Source: Thauera sp.
GTDB lineage: Bacteria; Pseudomonadota; Gammaproteobacteria; Burkholderiales; Rhodocyclaceae
Reading direction: 5' to 3'
Assembly (NCBI GenBank): GCA_017302295.1
Contig: JAFLDS010000011.1
Span: 34,987 to 98,986 of the forward strand
DNA length: 64,000 nt
The translations under genes and the position numbers were made by a program. The first letter of the stretch is position 1. Each line of letters starts with the position of its first letter. Shown here piece after piece: positions 41,375 to 50,568 of the stretch. The notes below the pieces were generated by a model. It had not been told where the DNA came from, ran no database searches, and saw nothing but the letters and a program-made list of their open reading frames with translations.

Positions 41375-42421
41375 TCAGGGCGCATGGTGGAGCCGGATGT
41401 GCCGCGGCATCGGCTGTAGTCCGGCCGCCGCGGCGCGCGCGCGCAACTGCCCGCAGCCGCCGTCGACGTCCTGCCCGGCCGAGTGCCGCAGCTTGGTCAG
41501 CACGCCGCGCTGATGCAGCGTGCGCGCCATCTCCGCTGCGCGTTCCCATGACGGACGGCGATACGCCAGTTCCGGCACCGCGTTGTAGGGGATCAGGTTC
41601 ATCACCGCGTACTTGCCCGCAAGCAGCCGGGCGATGCCCTCGATTTCCTCGTCACTGTCGTTGATGCCCTCCAGCAGCGTCCATTGGTACTGGATCGGGT
41701 AGCCCGTGGCGCGGGCATAGGCCTCGCCAAGCGCGACCAGTTCGTCGGGCGCAATCCGCGGTGCGCGGGGCAGCAGCGCGCAGCGCAATTCGGTACGGGT
41801 GGTGTGCAGCGACACGGCCAGCGCCGGCTTGACCGCGCCCTGCGCCAGGCGCTCGAACGCGCGATGGTCGCCGACGGTGGAGAACACCAGGTTCTTGTGG
41901 CCGATGTCGCCAAGTGTGCCGAGAAAGTCGATCGCCTCGAGCACGTTGTCGAGGTTGTGGGCGGGCTCGCCCATGCCCATGAACACCACCTTCTTCACCT
42001 TGCGCCGCGTGCGTGCGAGGGCCACCTGGGCGACGATCTCCGCGCTGTCGAGCTGGCGCACCAGGCCGTCGCGGCCGGTCATGCAGAATACGCAGCCCAC
42101 TGCGCAGCCGACCTGGCTCGACACGCACACGCCGTCGCGCGGCAGCAGCACCGATTCCACCGTCTGGCCGTCGGCAAGTTCCACCAGCAGGCGTGCGGAG
42201 CCATCCTCGCCAGGATGCTCGGAGCGCACCCGGGCGAGACGGTCGAAGTCGGCGAGCAGCGTGGGCAGGCCTTCGCGCAGCGCGAGCGGGAAGAAATCCT
42301 CAGCACGACCACGTCGGGTGTCGAGCGAGCGAGCCTGGATCCAGGCCCGCAGCACGCGTAGCTCATGGCCGGGTTTGGCGCCGAGGGCGCGCAGGCGTTC
42401 GCGGAGATGTTCGATGCGCAT
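41375..42421 (-). CDS. RlmN-family radical SAM RNA methyltransferase paralogue
   Basis: A 348-residue radical SAM enzyme of the RlmN/Cfr family, which methylates an adenine C2 or C8 in 23S rRNA (RlmN also acts on some tRNAs). The Fe-S cluster motif is Cys106-x3-Cys110-x2-Cys113. The two methyl-transfer cysteines also seem present: Cys99 (CVSSQVGC) and the cysteine in DVDGGCGQLR. The GMGEPAHNLDNV motif is clear. At 348 residues it is shorter than housekeeping RlmN (about 370-390) and not in the usual ndk-rlmN-pilW setting, so it is probably a second copy. Target site unknown. Confidence 0.88.
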   Translation of the reverse strand: MRIEHLRERLRALGAKPGHELRVLRAWIQARSLDTRRGRAEDFFPLALREGLPTLLADFDRLARVRSEHPGEDGSARLLVELADGQTVESVLLPRDGVCVSSQVGCAVGCVFCMTGRDGLVRQLDSAEIVAQVALARTRRKVKKVVFMGMGEPAHNLDNVLEAIDFLGTLGDIGHKNLVFSTVGDHRAFERLAQGAVKPALAVSLHTTRTELRCALLPRAPRIAPDELVALGEAYARATGYPIQYQWTLLEGINDSDEEIEGIARLLAGKYAVMNLIPYNAVPELAYRRPSWERAAEMARTLHQRGVLTKLRHSAGQDVDGGCGQLRARAAAAGLQPMPRHIRLHHAP

Positions 42422-42674
42422 GGGGGGCGAATCCTAGCACCGTGGGCTCGAGGCGGGCGAGCAGGAGGCGGGGCGGGTGAGCGTAGCGTTATCCGCCAAA
42501 CGGGACTGCACCAGCACCGCCCGCGGGGTCTGCAAGGTTCGTCGGGTCAGTGAGCGATTGATTGTGCTGCGCGACACGGGGACAATTCCAGTCTTTGGCC
42601 ACGACGTGGCCGAAGGCGCGTGCCGCTACGGGCGCTGCCGCGATCGTTTTCCTCCTCTCAGGCTTCAGGACATC

Positions 42675-43484
42675 ATGAACAGACTGACTTCGCTACTGCT
42701 GACTTCCCTCACCGCCGGCCTCGTGCTGTCCGCATGCGGCAAGAACGAGTCCGCGCCCACCGCAGCCCCGGCCGCGGCGCCCGCGCCTGCCGCGGTGGCG
42801 AGCAAGATCGTCGTCGGCCTCGACGACAACTTCCCGCCGATGGGTTTCCGCAACGAGAAGAACGAGCTCGTCGGCTTCGACATCGACCTCGCGAAGGAAG
42901 CCGCAAGGCGCCTCGGCTTGGAGGTCGAGTTCAAGCCGATCGACTGGAGCGCCAAGGAGGCCGAACTCAACGGCAAGCGCGTCGATGCGCTGTGGAACGG
43001 CCTGACGATCACCGAGGAACGCAAGAAGAACATCGGCTTCACTTCCGCCTACATGGAAAACCACCAGATCGTCGTCGTGCCGGCCAGCTCGGCGATCAAG
43101 GCCAAGGCGGATCTCGCGGGCAAGGTCGTCGGCGTGCAGGACGGCAGCAGCGCGGTGGATGCGGTGCAGAAGGATCCGGTCGCCGGCTCGTTCAAGGAGC
43201 TGAAGAAGTTCGGCGACAACGTCACCGCGCTGATGGACCTGACCACCGGCCGCCTCGACGCGGTGGTGCTCGACGAGGTCGTGGGCCGCTACTACACGGC
43301 CAAGAAGCCGGGCGAATACCGTGTGCTGGACGAGCACTTCGGCACCGAGGAGTACGGCGTCGGCACGCGCAAGGACGACACCGAACTCCTGGCGAGGCTG
43401 CAGAAGGCGATGGACGAGATGAAGGCCGACGGCAGTGCGGCGCGCATCTCGACCGAGTGGTTCGGCAAGAACATCGTCAAGTAA
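42675..43484 (+). CDS. Polar amino-acid ABC transporter, substrate-binding lipoprotein
   Basis: A 269-residue periplasmic binding protein (SBP_bac_3). The signal peptide ends at the lipobox LSAC, then an Ala/Pro-rich linker leads to the start IVVGLDDNFPPMGFRNEKNE. Typical features are VGFDIDLAKEAARRLG and WNGLTITEERKKNIGFT. It feeds the permease and ATPase that follow. Length is normal for the cystine/glutamine-binding family. The 253-bp region upstream (42422-42674) should carry its promoter; no clear element was picked out. Confidence 0.92.
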   Translation: MNRLTSLLLTSLTAGLVLSACGKNESAPTAAPAAAPAPAAVASKIVVGLDDNFPPMGFRNEKNELVGFDIDLAKEAARRLGLEVEFKPIDWSAKEAELNGKRVDALWNGLTITEERKKNIGFTSAYMENHQIVVVPASSAIKAKADLAGKVVGVQDGSSAVDAVQKDPVAGSFKELKKFGDNVTALMDLTTGRLDAVVLDEVVGRYYTAKKPGEYRVLDEHFGTEEYGVGTRKDDTELLARLQKAMDEMKADGSAARISTEWFGKNIVK

Positions 43485-43504
43485 GGCCGGACACGGCCAC
43501 AGAC

Positions 43505-43544
43505 GCACCGGGCGGCACAAGGTAACGCGCTGCGCCCGGTGTGC
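43505..43544 (+). other. Intercistronic hairpin after the binding-protein gene
   Basis: GCACCGGGCG (43505-43514) pairs with CGCCCGGTGTGC (43533-43544) with a loop of about 18 bases. Such hairpins between binding-protein and permease genes usually protect the upstream mRNA from 3' decay and raise binding-protein yield relative to the permease. Confidence 0.5.
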
Positions 43545-43586
43545 CGCGCCCATCACACGACGCGGCGCCTGCGCTGCAACCACCGC

Positions 43587-44237
43587 ATGGACTACATCCT
43601 CAGCATCATCGGTCCGCTTGCCGAAGGCTCGCTGGTCACCCTCAAGCTGTTCTTCATCACGCTGGCGCTGGCGGTGCCGCTCGGCCTCGCGCTGGCGCTG
43701 ATCCGCATCTCGCGCTTCACCGTCGCCAGCCAGGCGGTGAATGGCTACATCTGGCTGATGCGCGGCACGCCGCTGATGCTGCAACTGCTGTTCATCTATT
43801 TCGCCTTGCCCTTCGTGCCGGTGATCGGCATCCGCCTGCCCGACTTCCCGGCGGCGGTGGTGGCGTTCGCTCTGAACTACGCCGCCTACTTCGCCGAGAT
43901 CTTCCGCGCCGGCATCCAGTCGATCGACCGCGGTCAGTACGAGGGCGCCAAGGTGCTGGGTTTTTCCTACGGCCAGACGATGCGCCGAATCGTGCTGCCG
44001 CAGGTGGTCAAGCGCATCCTGCCGCCGATGAGCAACGAGACCATCACTCTGGTGAAGGACACCTCGCTGATCTACGTGCTGGCGCTCAACGACCTGCTGC
44101 GCGCGGCGCGCGGCATCGTGCAGCGTGACTTCACCATCACCCCCTTCGTCGTTGCCGCCGTCTTCTACCTGCTCATGACGCTGGTGCTGACCTGGCTGTT
44201 CCAGCGCCTGGAGAAACGCCATGCCGTCTATGACTGA
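43587..44237 (+). CDS. Polar amino-acid ABC transporter permease
   Basis: A 216-residue inner-membrane permease of the HisM/GlnP family with about five transmembrane segments. The EAA loop that contacts the ATPase is QYEGAKVLGFSYGQTMRRIV followed by LPQVV. The start phrase EGSLVTLKLFFITLALAVPL and WLMRGTPLMLQLLFIYF are typical. One permease gene implies a homodimer. It overlaps the ATPase gene by 17 bases. Confidence 0.93.
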   Translation: MDYILSIIGPLAEGSLVTLKLFFITLALAVPLGLALALIRISRFTVASQAVNGYIWLMRGTPLMLQLLFIYFALPFVPVIGIRLPDFPAAVVAFALNYAAYFAEIFRAGIQSIDRGQYEGAKVLGFSYGQTMRRIVLPQVVKRILPPMSNETITLVKDTSLIYVLALNDLLRAARGIVQRDFTITPFVVAAVFYLLMTLVLTWLFQRLEKRHAVYD

Positions 44238-45012
44238 GGTCGCGCCCGTGGCGTGTCCGATGATCCTCGCCGACGGCATCCGCAAGCGCTTCGGCGCGCA
44301 TGAGGTGCTCAAGGGCGTGTCGCTGACCATGGCCAAGGGCGAGGTGATCGCGGTGATCGGTCCGTCGGGTTCGGGCAAAAGCACCTTTTTGCGATGTCTG
44401 AACCATCTCGAGACCATCGATGCCGGCCGTATCGAGATCGAGGGCGACACGCTGGCGGCGCCCGATGCCGAGGGCCGCGCGCGCTACGTCGGCGATACCG
44501 AGGTGCGCCGCATCTGCGCGCGCATGGGCATGGTCTTCCAGCACTTCAACCTGTTTCCGCACCTGACCGTGCTGCAGAACGTGATCGAGGCGCCGATCAC
44601 GGTGAAGGGCCTGAAGCGTGACGCCGTCCTGCCCAAGGCCGAGGCGTTGCTGAAGAAGGTCGGCCTGCTCGACAAGCGCGACGCCTATCCGTCGCGCCTC
44701 TCGGGCGGCCAGAAACAGCGCGTGGCGATCGCGCGCGCGCTGGCGATGGAGCCCGACATCATGCTGTTCGACGAGCCCACCTCGGCGCTCGACCCCGAAC
44801 TCACCGGCGAGGTTCTGCGCACCATGCGCCAGCTGGCCGATGAGCACATGACCATGCTCGTGGTGACGCACGAGATGGGCTTTGCGCGCGAGGTCGCCAG
44901 CCGTGTGGTGTTCATGGATGGCGGCGAGCTGATCGAGTCGCAGCCCGCCGCCGACTTCTTCGCCAGGCCTCAACATCCGCGCACGCGCGCCTTCCTCGAC
45001 AGCATGCTGTAG
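44221..45012 (+). CDS. Polar amino-acid ABC transporter ATPase
   Basis: A 263-residue ATPase with Walker A GPSGSGKST, Q-loop VFQHFNLFPHLTVLQN, signature LSGGQKQRVAIARAL, Walker B IMLFDEPTSALDPE and the H-loop VVTHEMGFA. It closely follows GlnQ/HisP. It overlaps the permease gene, so the proteins are made in step. A hairpin follows the stop. Confidence 0.95.
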   Translation: MPSMTEVAPVACPMILADGIRKRFGAHEVLKGVSLTMAKGEVIAVIGPSGSGKSTFLRCLNHLETIDAGRIEIEGDTLAAPDAEGRARYVGDTEVRRICARMGMVFQHFNLFPHLTVLQNVIEAPITVKGLKRDAVLPKAEALLKKVGLLDKRDAYPSRLSGGQKQRVAIARALAMEPDIMLFDEPTSALDPELTGEVLRTMRQLADEHMTMLVVTHEMGFAREVASRVVFMDGGELIESQPAADFFARPQHPRTRAFLDSML

Positions 45013-45043
45013 GCGCACCGGCGCAGCATCGCCCGCGGTGCGC
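45013..45043 (+). terminator. Terminator-like hairpin after the ABC operon
   Basis: GCGCACCG (45013-45020) pairs with CGGTGCGC (45036-45043), loop of 15 bases, followed by the pyrimidine-rich TGTCTTCCTCCC. It sits between convergent genes. Confidence 0.5.
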
Positions 45044-45056
45044 TGTCTTCCTCCCG

Positions 45057-45290
45057 CTAGTCGCTCAGCATCGCGGCCAGGCTGTCGACGAGTTCGGCCC
45101 AGTCGGCGTCATCGTTGATCTCCTCGCGCAGGAATTGCGCCTGGCTCGCCGTCCAGAAAGGTGCGTCGGCCAGCCGCATCCCGCTCGGCAGCGGGCGATG
45201 GCTCGCGATGAAGCGCTCGATGGCCGCAGGCTCGTCGGACAGGCCGAGCTGGAGGAACAGTTCGCCGAGTTCATGGTTCGCCTTTTCCAT
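45057..45290 (-). CDS. DUF2789 family protein
   Basis: A 77-residue protein matching the DUF2789 family: ELFLQLGLSDEPAAIERFIA, then RLADAPFWTASQAQFLREEI and DADWAELVDSL. The family is small, helical and of unknown role. The ATG at 45290 gives the family length; an earlier start at 45356 would add 22 unrelated residues. Confidence 0.85.
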   Translation of the reverse strand: MEKANHELGELFLQLGLSDEPAAIERFIASHRPLPSGMRLADAPFWTASQAQFLREEINDDADWAELVDSLAAMLSD

Positions 45291-45546
45291 CTCTACTCTC
45301 CGTCGTGTTGGGGGGCGGTCGCGTGAATAAAGTGCGCCTGACCTTATCACCACCATAGAGCAGGCGGGGGCGTCGATAAAGGCGCGGCGCGGGCGACGGC
45401 GATCCGGCCCGCGGCGTGCCGGCGGATGTCGCTTGAATGGAGCGCAGAAATCCCCAAGTCGACTATCATCCTCGGTAGGAGTACGACGGCATCAGAATAT
45501 GTCGGCGCAGGACGCCATTTGACCCATCAGACCCAAGGTGCTCTTC

Positions 45547-46500
45547 ATGAACTCGAGCCGTCGATTCAATGCCTGTGCCGTGCTCTGCGTACTTGCTGCG
45601 CTTGGCGTCATCGCGGCTTCCTTTCTCGCGCCCGAGGCGGCACGCATCGTCGGTATCGTTGCCGTGCTGCTGGCGCTGGCCGGGGCGGGCTCGAGCCTGC
45701 GGACGAGCGGTGCCGATGCTGGCGGCGCGGCGGTGGAGGCGCTGGAAGACGAGCTCGAACAGATCCGCATCGAGGCCGAGGCCTTGCGCGCGAGCCTGCG
45801 CGATGCCGAGGCGCGCAACCAGCGCGCCGCAGGCGACGCGGATGCGGCGGCACGATTGACCCGGCTGCAGGAGGCCTGTGGCCGGGCGGTTGCGCTCGGC
45901 AATGAACTGGTCGGGCTGGTCGATCGCACGCTCGCCGACATGGCCGAGGCCAACGTCCTCGCCAAGGCCAGCGGGGCCAATGTCGCCACCGGCGCCGAGC
46001 TCACGTTGCGGGCCCAGGAGGCGATCGAGAAGCTGGGCAGCGGGTTGCACCGTGCGCAGGAGGATCTGACGGCGCTTGCGGCGCAGTCCGGCGAGATCGG
46101 CGGCATTGTCGCGACGATTACCCAGATTTCCGAACAGACCAATCTGCTTGCGCTGAATGCCGCCATCGAGGCGGCCCGCGCCGGTGAGGCCGGGCGCGGT
46201 TTCGCGGTCGTCGCCGACGAGGTGCGCAAGCTCGCCGAGCAGGCGCGTAACGCGAGCGAGCGTATCGGTCGCATCGCTGGGGAGCTGAACGCGACCTCGC
46301 GCGATGCGTCCGAGGCGGTGCGCGACACCAGCCGCATCGTCGATCAGGGGCTCGAACTCGCGTCGGGTGCGCACCACGCGATGGTCGAGATCCAGGCCGG
46401 TGCCGGTCGCCGCGTCGAGGTCGTGGTCCAGGTCACGCAGGCCATCGGCCGTCAGCGCGAGATCGGCGCCGGCATCGTGCAGACGCTGGACGCGCCCTGA
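45547..46500 (+). CDS. Methyl-accepting chemotaxis-type signalling protein, short
   Basis: A 317-residue protein with two closely spaced hydrophobic segments (about 10-30 and 34-52), no periplasmic sensor domain, a coiled-coil (about 65-110) and a signalling domain whose hairpin tip reads [20 protein letters not shown] followed by [16 protein letters not shown]. It lacks a CheR-binding pentapeptide. Such short membrane-bound receptors may sense internal or membrane signals. The ATG at 45547 is preferred over GTG at 45538. Confidence 0.85.
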   Translation: MNSSRRFNACAVLCVLAALGVIAASFLAPEAARIVGIVAVLLALAGAGSSLRTSGADAGGAAVEALEDELEQIRIEAEALRASLRDAEARNQRAAGDADAAARLTRLQEACGRAVALGNELVGLVDRTLADMAEANVLAKASGANVATGAELTLRAQEAIEKLGSGLHRAQEDLTALAAQSGEIGGIVATITQISEQTNLLALNAAIEAARAGEAGRGFAVVADEVRKLAEQARNASERIGRIAGELNATSRDASEAVRDTSRIVDQGLELASGAHHAMVEIQAGAGRRVEVVVQVTQAIGRQREIGAGIVQTLDAP

Positions 46501-46510
46501 GCGGTCCGCC

Positions 46511-47197
46511 TCAGGTCGCAGCGGGGGCGAGCCGGCGTTCCACCCAGGCGACGAAATCGTCCGCCATGTCGCGCGTGATCTCGTGCCGTGCGGCATAACG
46601 TTTCTGCTCGAAACGCACGCCGAGTTCGCCGAGCAGCTCGGCGCTGCGTTCGGCCCAGCTGACCGGCAGGCGGTCATCGTAGTCACCGTGTGCGATCAGG
46701 GCGTCGAGATGGGCGAGTGCGGACTTTGCGGCAAGGTGGGGTGCGATCTCGGGCAGGATGCGGCCCGACAGGATCGCAAACCCGGCCACCGTGTCAGGGC
46801 GCGTCAGGCCGAGCCCGGCCGCCATGATGCCGCCCTGGCTGAACCCGGCGGCCAGCGTGCGATCCGGCGCCATGCCGGTGCGTGCCTGCAGAGCGCCGAC
46901 AAAGGCGGCTAGCTTGAGGCGGCTCGCTTCTGCGGCAGCGGCATCGATGACCGGGCCGTCGGCCGTGAAATTCACCGAGAAGGCGCTGTAGGCGCCCGGC
47001 GCCATCTCGTAGGGGAAGCGCACGAGCGCAACGTGCAGGTTGCGGGGCAGCAGACTCAGGAAACCGGCAAGCGAGGTTTCGTTGCTGCCGACGCCGTGCA
47101 TCAGCAGCACGAGTCCGGCGGACTCGCCCTCGGCCCCGCGCAGGCGGCAGGCAAGGGGCAGGTCCTCGATCAGGGGGGGAAGTTGGGCGGGATTCAT
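46511..47197 (-). CDS. Phospholipase/carboxylesterase family hydrolase (YpfH-like)
   Basis: A 228-residue alpha/beta hydrolase. The nucleophile serine is in AAGFSQGGIMA, the oxyanion region is LLMHGVGSNETSLAG, and Asp and His of the triad lie in AHGDYDDRLPV and YAARHEITRD. It fits the carboxylesterase family of YpfH and acyl-protein thioesterases. GGAGAGA precedes the ATG at 47197. It follows the DODA gene in the same direction, gap about 98 bp. Confidence 0.88.
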   Translation of the reverse strand: MNPAQLPPLIEDLPLACRLRGAEGESAGLVLLMHGVGSNETSLAGFLSLLPRNLHVALVRFPYEMAPGAYSAFSVNFTADGPVIDAAAAEASRLKLAAFVGALQARTGMAPDRTLAAGFSQGGIMAAGLGLTRPDTVAGFAILSGRILPEIAPHLAAKSALAHLDALIAHGDYDDRLPVSWAERSAELLGELGVRFEQKRYAARHEITRDMADDFVAWVERRLAPAAT

Positions 47198-47295
47198 CGA
47201 GTCTCTCCATGGATAGGGTGCACAGCCGCGCGCTGGCCTTGCAGCCGGGCGAGCGTCTGCGGGCAGGGGACGGGCGGGGGCGTGCGGACGCAGCC

Positions 47296-48090
47296 TTACA
47301 TCGTGGCCTGGGATGTTGCCCCGAAAACAAAGCTGTCCATGCTCAGCACGCCGTCGGTAATGCCGCCGTCCAGGCGTGTAGCGCTGTGCCAGTCCTCGCC
47401 AGCGGCGCCGAGGGCGAAGTAAAGCGGCAAGAAATGTTCGTCGGTGGGATGCGCACGCACCGCGGACGGTGCCTTGCGACGGTAGTCGAGCAGCTCGTCC
47501 AGATCGCCGTCCTCGATGCGCTGCCACACCCAGTCGGCAAACTCCTGCGCATACGGTTCGCCCTTGGTCGTCTGGCGGAATTCGTAAAGATTGTGGGTGA
47601 TGCTGCCCGAGCCGATGATCAGGATGCCCTGCTCGCGCAGCGGGGCGAGCGCACGGCCGAGTTCGAGCAGCGCGAGCGGCGACTGGGTGGCCGGCTGCGT
47701 GATCTGCACGACCGGGACGTCGGCCTCCGGGTACATGTGCATCAGCGGCACCCAGGCGCCGTGGTCGAGTCCGTTGTGATCGTTGGCGACCGCCTGCAGG
47801 CCGTGGCTCGCGAGTTCCGCGATCACTTCTGCCGCCACGCCCGGCGCGCCGGGCGCCGGGTACTGCAGCGTGTACAGGACGGGCGGAAAGCCGCCGAAGT
47901 CATGGATGGTTTCCGGTGCGCGGGAACTGGTCACTTCCAGGCGGTGGCTCATCCAGTGCGGTGACAGGACGACGATGGCTCGCGGGCGCGGCAGCTTGCG
48001 GCCGAGTTGGCCGAGCAGCGGGCCGAGGCGGCCCGGTTCGACCGCGAACATCGGCGAGCCATGGGAAATGAAAAGGGTGGGTAGCGTCAT
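47296..48090 (-). CDS. DODA-type extradiol ring-cleavage dioxygenase (YgiD-like)
   Basis: A 264-residue class III ring-cleavage enzyme of the LigB/DODA family. Metal ligands probably include His10 (FISHGSP) and His45 (LSPHWMSH). Other conserved phrases are PAPGAPGVA, NDHNGLDHGAWVPLMHMYP and GSGSITHNL. YgiD opens 4,5-DOPA; other members act on aromatic diols. A role in aromatic metabolism is possible but unproven. Start at 48090 with a GAA-rich weak ribosome binding site. Confidence 0.9.
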   Translation of the reverse strand: MTLPTLFISHGSPMFAVEPGRLGPLLGQLGRKLPRPRAIVVLSPHWMSHRLEVTSSRAPETIHDFGGFPPVLYTLQYPAPGAPGVAAEVIAELASHGLQAVANDHNGLDHGAWVPLMHMYPEADVPVVQITQPATQSPLALLELGRALAPLREQGILIIGSGSITHNLYEFRQTTKGEPYAQEFADWVWQRIEDGDLDELLDYRRKAPSAVRAHPTDEHFLPLYFALGAAGEDWHSATRLDGGITDGVLSMDSFVFGATSQATM

Positions 48091-48302
48091 GTCACATTCT
48101 TCCGGTAAGCAATGGGGCCTGGCGGCAGGCAGGGTGCATGGCCGCGCGCCAGATGGGCGCCCTGAGCGCACGGCGCCCTCTGGCGGTGAGAGGCGTCAGG
48201 CAGGATTCTATCGTCCGAAACCGCGGATCGCCTGCACCGATGCCGTGACACATCGAGCCGGCGTTTCGACCAGTTTGACATCGATGGTAACGATCGGTGC
48301 TT

Positions 48303-48333
48303 GCGCATTTTGTGCTGCAGTGCAACATTGATA
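48303..48333 (+). promoter_or_regulatory. 31-bp motif upstream of the patatin gene (copy 1)
   Basis: The stretch contains CGCATTTT, then TGCTGCAGTGCAACAT and GATA, about 25 bp before the patatin start. Almost the same 31 bases occur at 62117-62148 on the other strand. The inner TTG/TGC...GCA symmetry suggests a dimeric regulator; PhaR-type polyhydroxybutyrate regulators bind similar sequences, so that is a candidate. Confidence 0.45.
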
Positions 48334-48357
48334 CCTCTTTCCGATCCGGAGTTGTCC

Positions 48358-49380
48358 ATGCTGTTCAGTTCGCGCAAGCCGACCCGTATCAGCCTCGCGC
48401 TCCAGGGCGGGGGGGCTCACGGCGCATTCACCTGGGGGGTGCTCGACGCCCTGCTCGAAGACGGGAGGCTGGAGTTCGACGGCCTCAGTGGCACCAGCGC
48501 GGGGGCGATGAACGCAGTCGTGCTCGCCGACGGGCTGCTGCGAGGCGGGCGCGACGGCGCACGCGACGCGCTCAAGCGCTTCTGGGAAGCGGTGGCGAAC
48601 AGCGCTCCGTTCGATCTGAGTGCCGGCGCCGACACCGAAACCGGCTCGCTCGCGCCCGGCGTCCGGATGTTGCTGCACTGGGCACGGCAGTTCTCGCCGT
48701 CGCAGCTCAATCCATTCGACATCAATCCGCTGCGCGACATCGTCGGCGCCCAGATTGACTTCGATCGCCTGCGGGCGTCGAGCCCGCTGAAGCTCTTCGT
48801 CGCTGCCACCAACGCCAACACCGGCCGCCTGCGCCTGTTCCGAACCGGCGAGCTGAGCGTTTCGGCGCTGCTCGCGTCGGCCTGTCTGCCGTCGATCCAC
48901 CACGCCATCGAGATCGACGGCGAGCCTTACTGGGACGGCGGCTATTCGGCCAACCCGGCGGTGTTTCCGCTGGTCTACGACTGCGAAGCCAGCGACATCC
49001 TGCTCGTGCTGCTCAGTCCGCTGCTGCATGGCGAGACACCGCACACTGCCGAGCAGATCCGCAGCCGCCAGATGGATCTGGCCTTCAACGCCACCTTTCT
49101 GCGCGAGATGCGTTCGATCGCGCACGCGCGCGAGTACGCCAGCCGTTCGGTCCTGCCGCTGGGCCGGCTCGAGCGGCGGCTCAAGCGCAGCCGTTTCCAC
49201 CTGATCGCCGCCGACGAACTCCTCAGCCAGCTCGCCGCCGAAACCAAGCTCACCACCAGCCTGTCCTTCCTCGAGATGCTGCGCGACCGCGGCCGTGCGC
49301 ACGCCTTGCAGTGGGTTTCGGCGCACCATTGGGAGATCGGGCGGCGTTCTTCAGTGGACATCGGCGACGTGTTCTATTGA
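48358..49380 (+). CDS. Patatin-like phospholipase
   Basis: A 340-residue acyl hydrolase with the Ser-Asp dyad. Oxyanion loop ALQGGGAHGAF, nucleophile GTSAG (GLSGTSAGAMNAVV) and Asp in WDGGYSANPAV are present. No signal peptide. It resembles the RssA-like patatins that act on membrane phospholipids; a link to polyhydroxybutyrate storage is also possible in view of the motif upstream. It is followed by the DUF5924 gene in the same direction. Confidence 0.92.
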   Translation: MLFSSRKPTRISLALQGGGAHGAFTWGVLDALLEDGRLEFDGLSGTSAGAMNAVVLADGLLRGGRDGARDALKRFWEAVANSAPFDLSAGADTETGSLAPGVRMLLHWARQFSPSQLNPFDINPLRDIVGAQIDFDRLRASSPLKLFVAATNANTGRLRLFRTGELSVSALLASACLPSIHHAIEIDGEPYWDGGYSANPAVFPLVYDCEASDILLVLLSPLLHGETPHTAEQIRSRQMDLAFNATFLREMRSIAHAREYASRSVLPLGRLERRLKRSRFHLIAADELLSQLAAETKLTTSLSFLEMLRDRGRAHALQWVSAHHWEIGRRSSVDIGDVFY

Positions 49381-49444
49381 AGTAGCGTTCTTGCGCCCGC
49401 CGGCATTGCCGCCCGCCCCGAACACGTACTCCAAGCCGCACCCG

Positions 49445-50506
49445 ATGTTCCTCTGGAAAACCCGACTGCTTCGCCTCTTCGCCCTCGTCCGGCGCTACCC
49501 CGGCGTGATTGCCGCCTTCGGTTTCGTCTCGGGGTTGGTCAGCTTCTTCCTTGTCGACCGTCATGAGGGCTTCGCCCGCATCATCGCGGTGCTGATGCTG
49601 GTGAGCTGGGTGTGGCTGATTCTCGAGCAGGTGTTGCGCCAGGCAATGGAACGCTGGTTCGGTTTCGGCTTGCCGCCACCGCTGCTGCGCTACGCGACAC
49701 AGCTGATCCACCAGGAAAGCCTGTTCTTCGCGCTGCCCTTTTTCTCCACCACCACCTCGTGGAACAGCGGGCAGCTGCTGTTCACCGGTGCGCTCGGGGT
49801 GGCGGCGCTGGTTTCGATCATCGATCCGATCTACTACCGGCGACTGGCGCCGCGGCGCTGGCTTTACCTCACCTACCACACGCTGACCTTGTTCGCGGTG
49901 TTGCTGGCAGCCTTGCCCGTCATCCTGCAGATTCCCACGCCGGAGAGTTACCAGCTGGCGCTGGGGGTCGCGGTGCTGCTGTCCTTTCCCTCGATCGCCG
50001 GGTCGCTGCCGCTGCAGCGCTGGTGGCGAGGCCTGGTGCTGGTGGGGCTGATGGCGGCGCTGGCGGGGGCCGGCTGGTGGCTGCGGCTGTGGGTGCCGCC
50101 GGCAACGCTGTGGCTGCATGACGTCGCACTCACCACGCAGATCGACGACGTCAGCCGCGCGCCGGGGCGCAGCCTGCGCGAAATGAGCGGAGCGCAGTTG
50201 AACGGCCAGGGTCTGTACGCCTACACCGCGATCAATGCGCCGCTTGGCTTGCAGGAGCGCATCTGGCATGTGTGGATGCACGACGGCGTCGAGGTCGATC
50301 GCATCGCCATCGACATCCGCGGCGGGCGCAAGGAGGGCTACCGCGCCTGGACCCACAAGCAGAACTTTCCGCCGCGACCGGAAGGGCGCTGGCAGGTGAA
50401 GGTGCTGACCGATGCGGGACAGATGATCGGGGCGCTGCGCTTTCGGGTGACGGCGTCCGCCGCCGTGGACGCGGGCGTCGCTCCGGCCTCGTTACCGCGC
50501 CAGTGA
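49445..50506 (+). CDS. DUF5924/DUF2914 membrane protein
   Basis: A 353-residue protein with about seven hydrophobic segments in the first 215 residues, then a soluble domain (about 220-340) with GQGLYAYTAINAPLGLQERI, WHVWMHDGVEVDRIAIDIRG and RWQVKVLTDAGQMIGALRF. The latter is a DUF2914 domain, the former DUF5924. Function unknown. It follows the patatin gene by 64 bp. Confidence 0.8.
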   Translation: MFLWKTRLLRLFALVRRYPGVIAAFGFVSGLVSFFLVDRHEGFARIIAVLMLVSWVWLILEQVLRQAMERWFGFGLPPPLLRYATQLIHQESLFFALPFFSTTTSWNSGQLLFTGALGVAALVSIIDPIYYRRLAPRRWLYLTYHTLTLFAVLLAALPVILQIPTPESYQLALGVAVLLSFPSIAGSLPLQRWWRGLVLVGLMAALAGAGWWLRLWVPPATLWLHDVALTTQIDDVSRAPGRSLREMSGAQLNGQGLYAYTAINAPLGLQERIWHVWMHDGVEVDRIAIDIRGGRKEGYRAWTHKQNFPPRPEGRWQVKVLTDAGQMIGALRFRVTASAAVDAGVAPASLPRQ

Positions 50507-50568
50507 GCGCGCGCCCGCGCGCTGGCGTTAGCATGTCGCCATCGACCGCTCCGGGCAGGAGGTGGGCA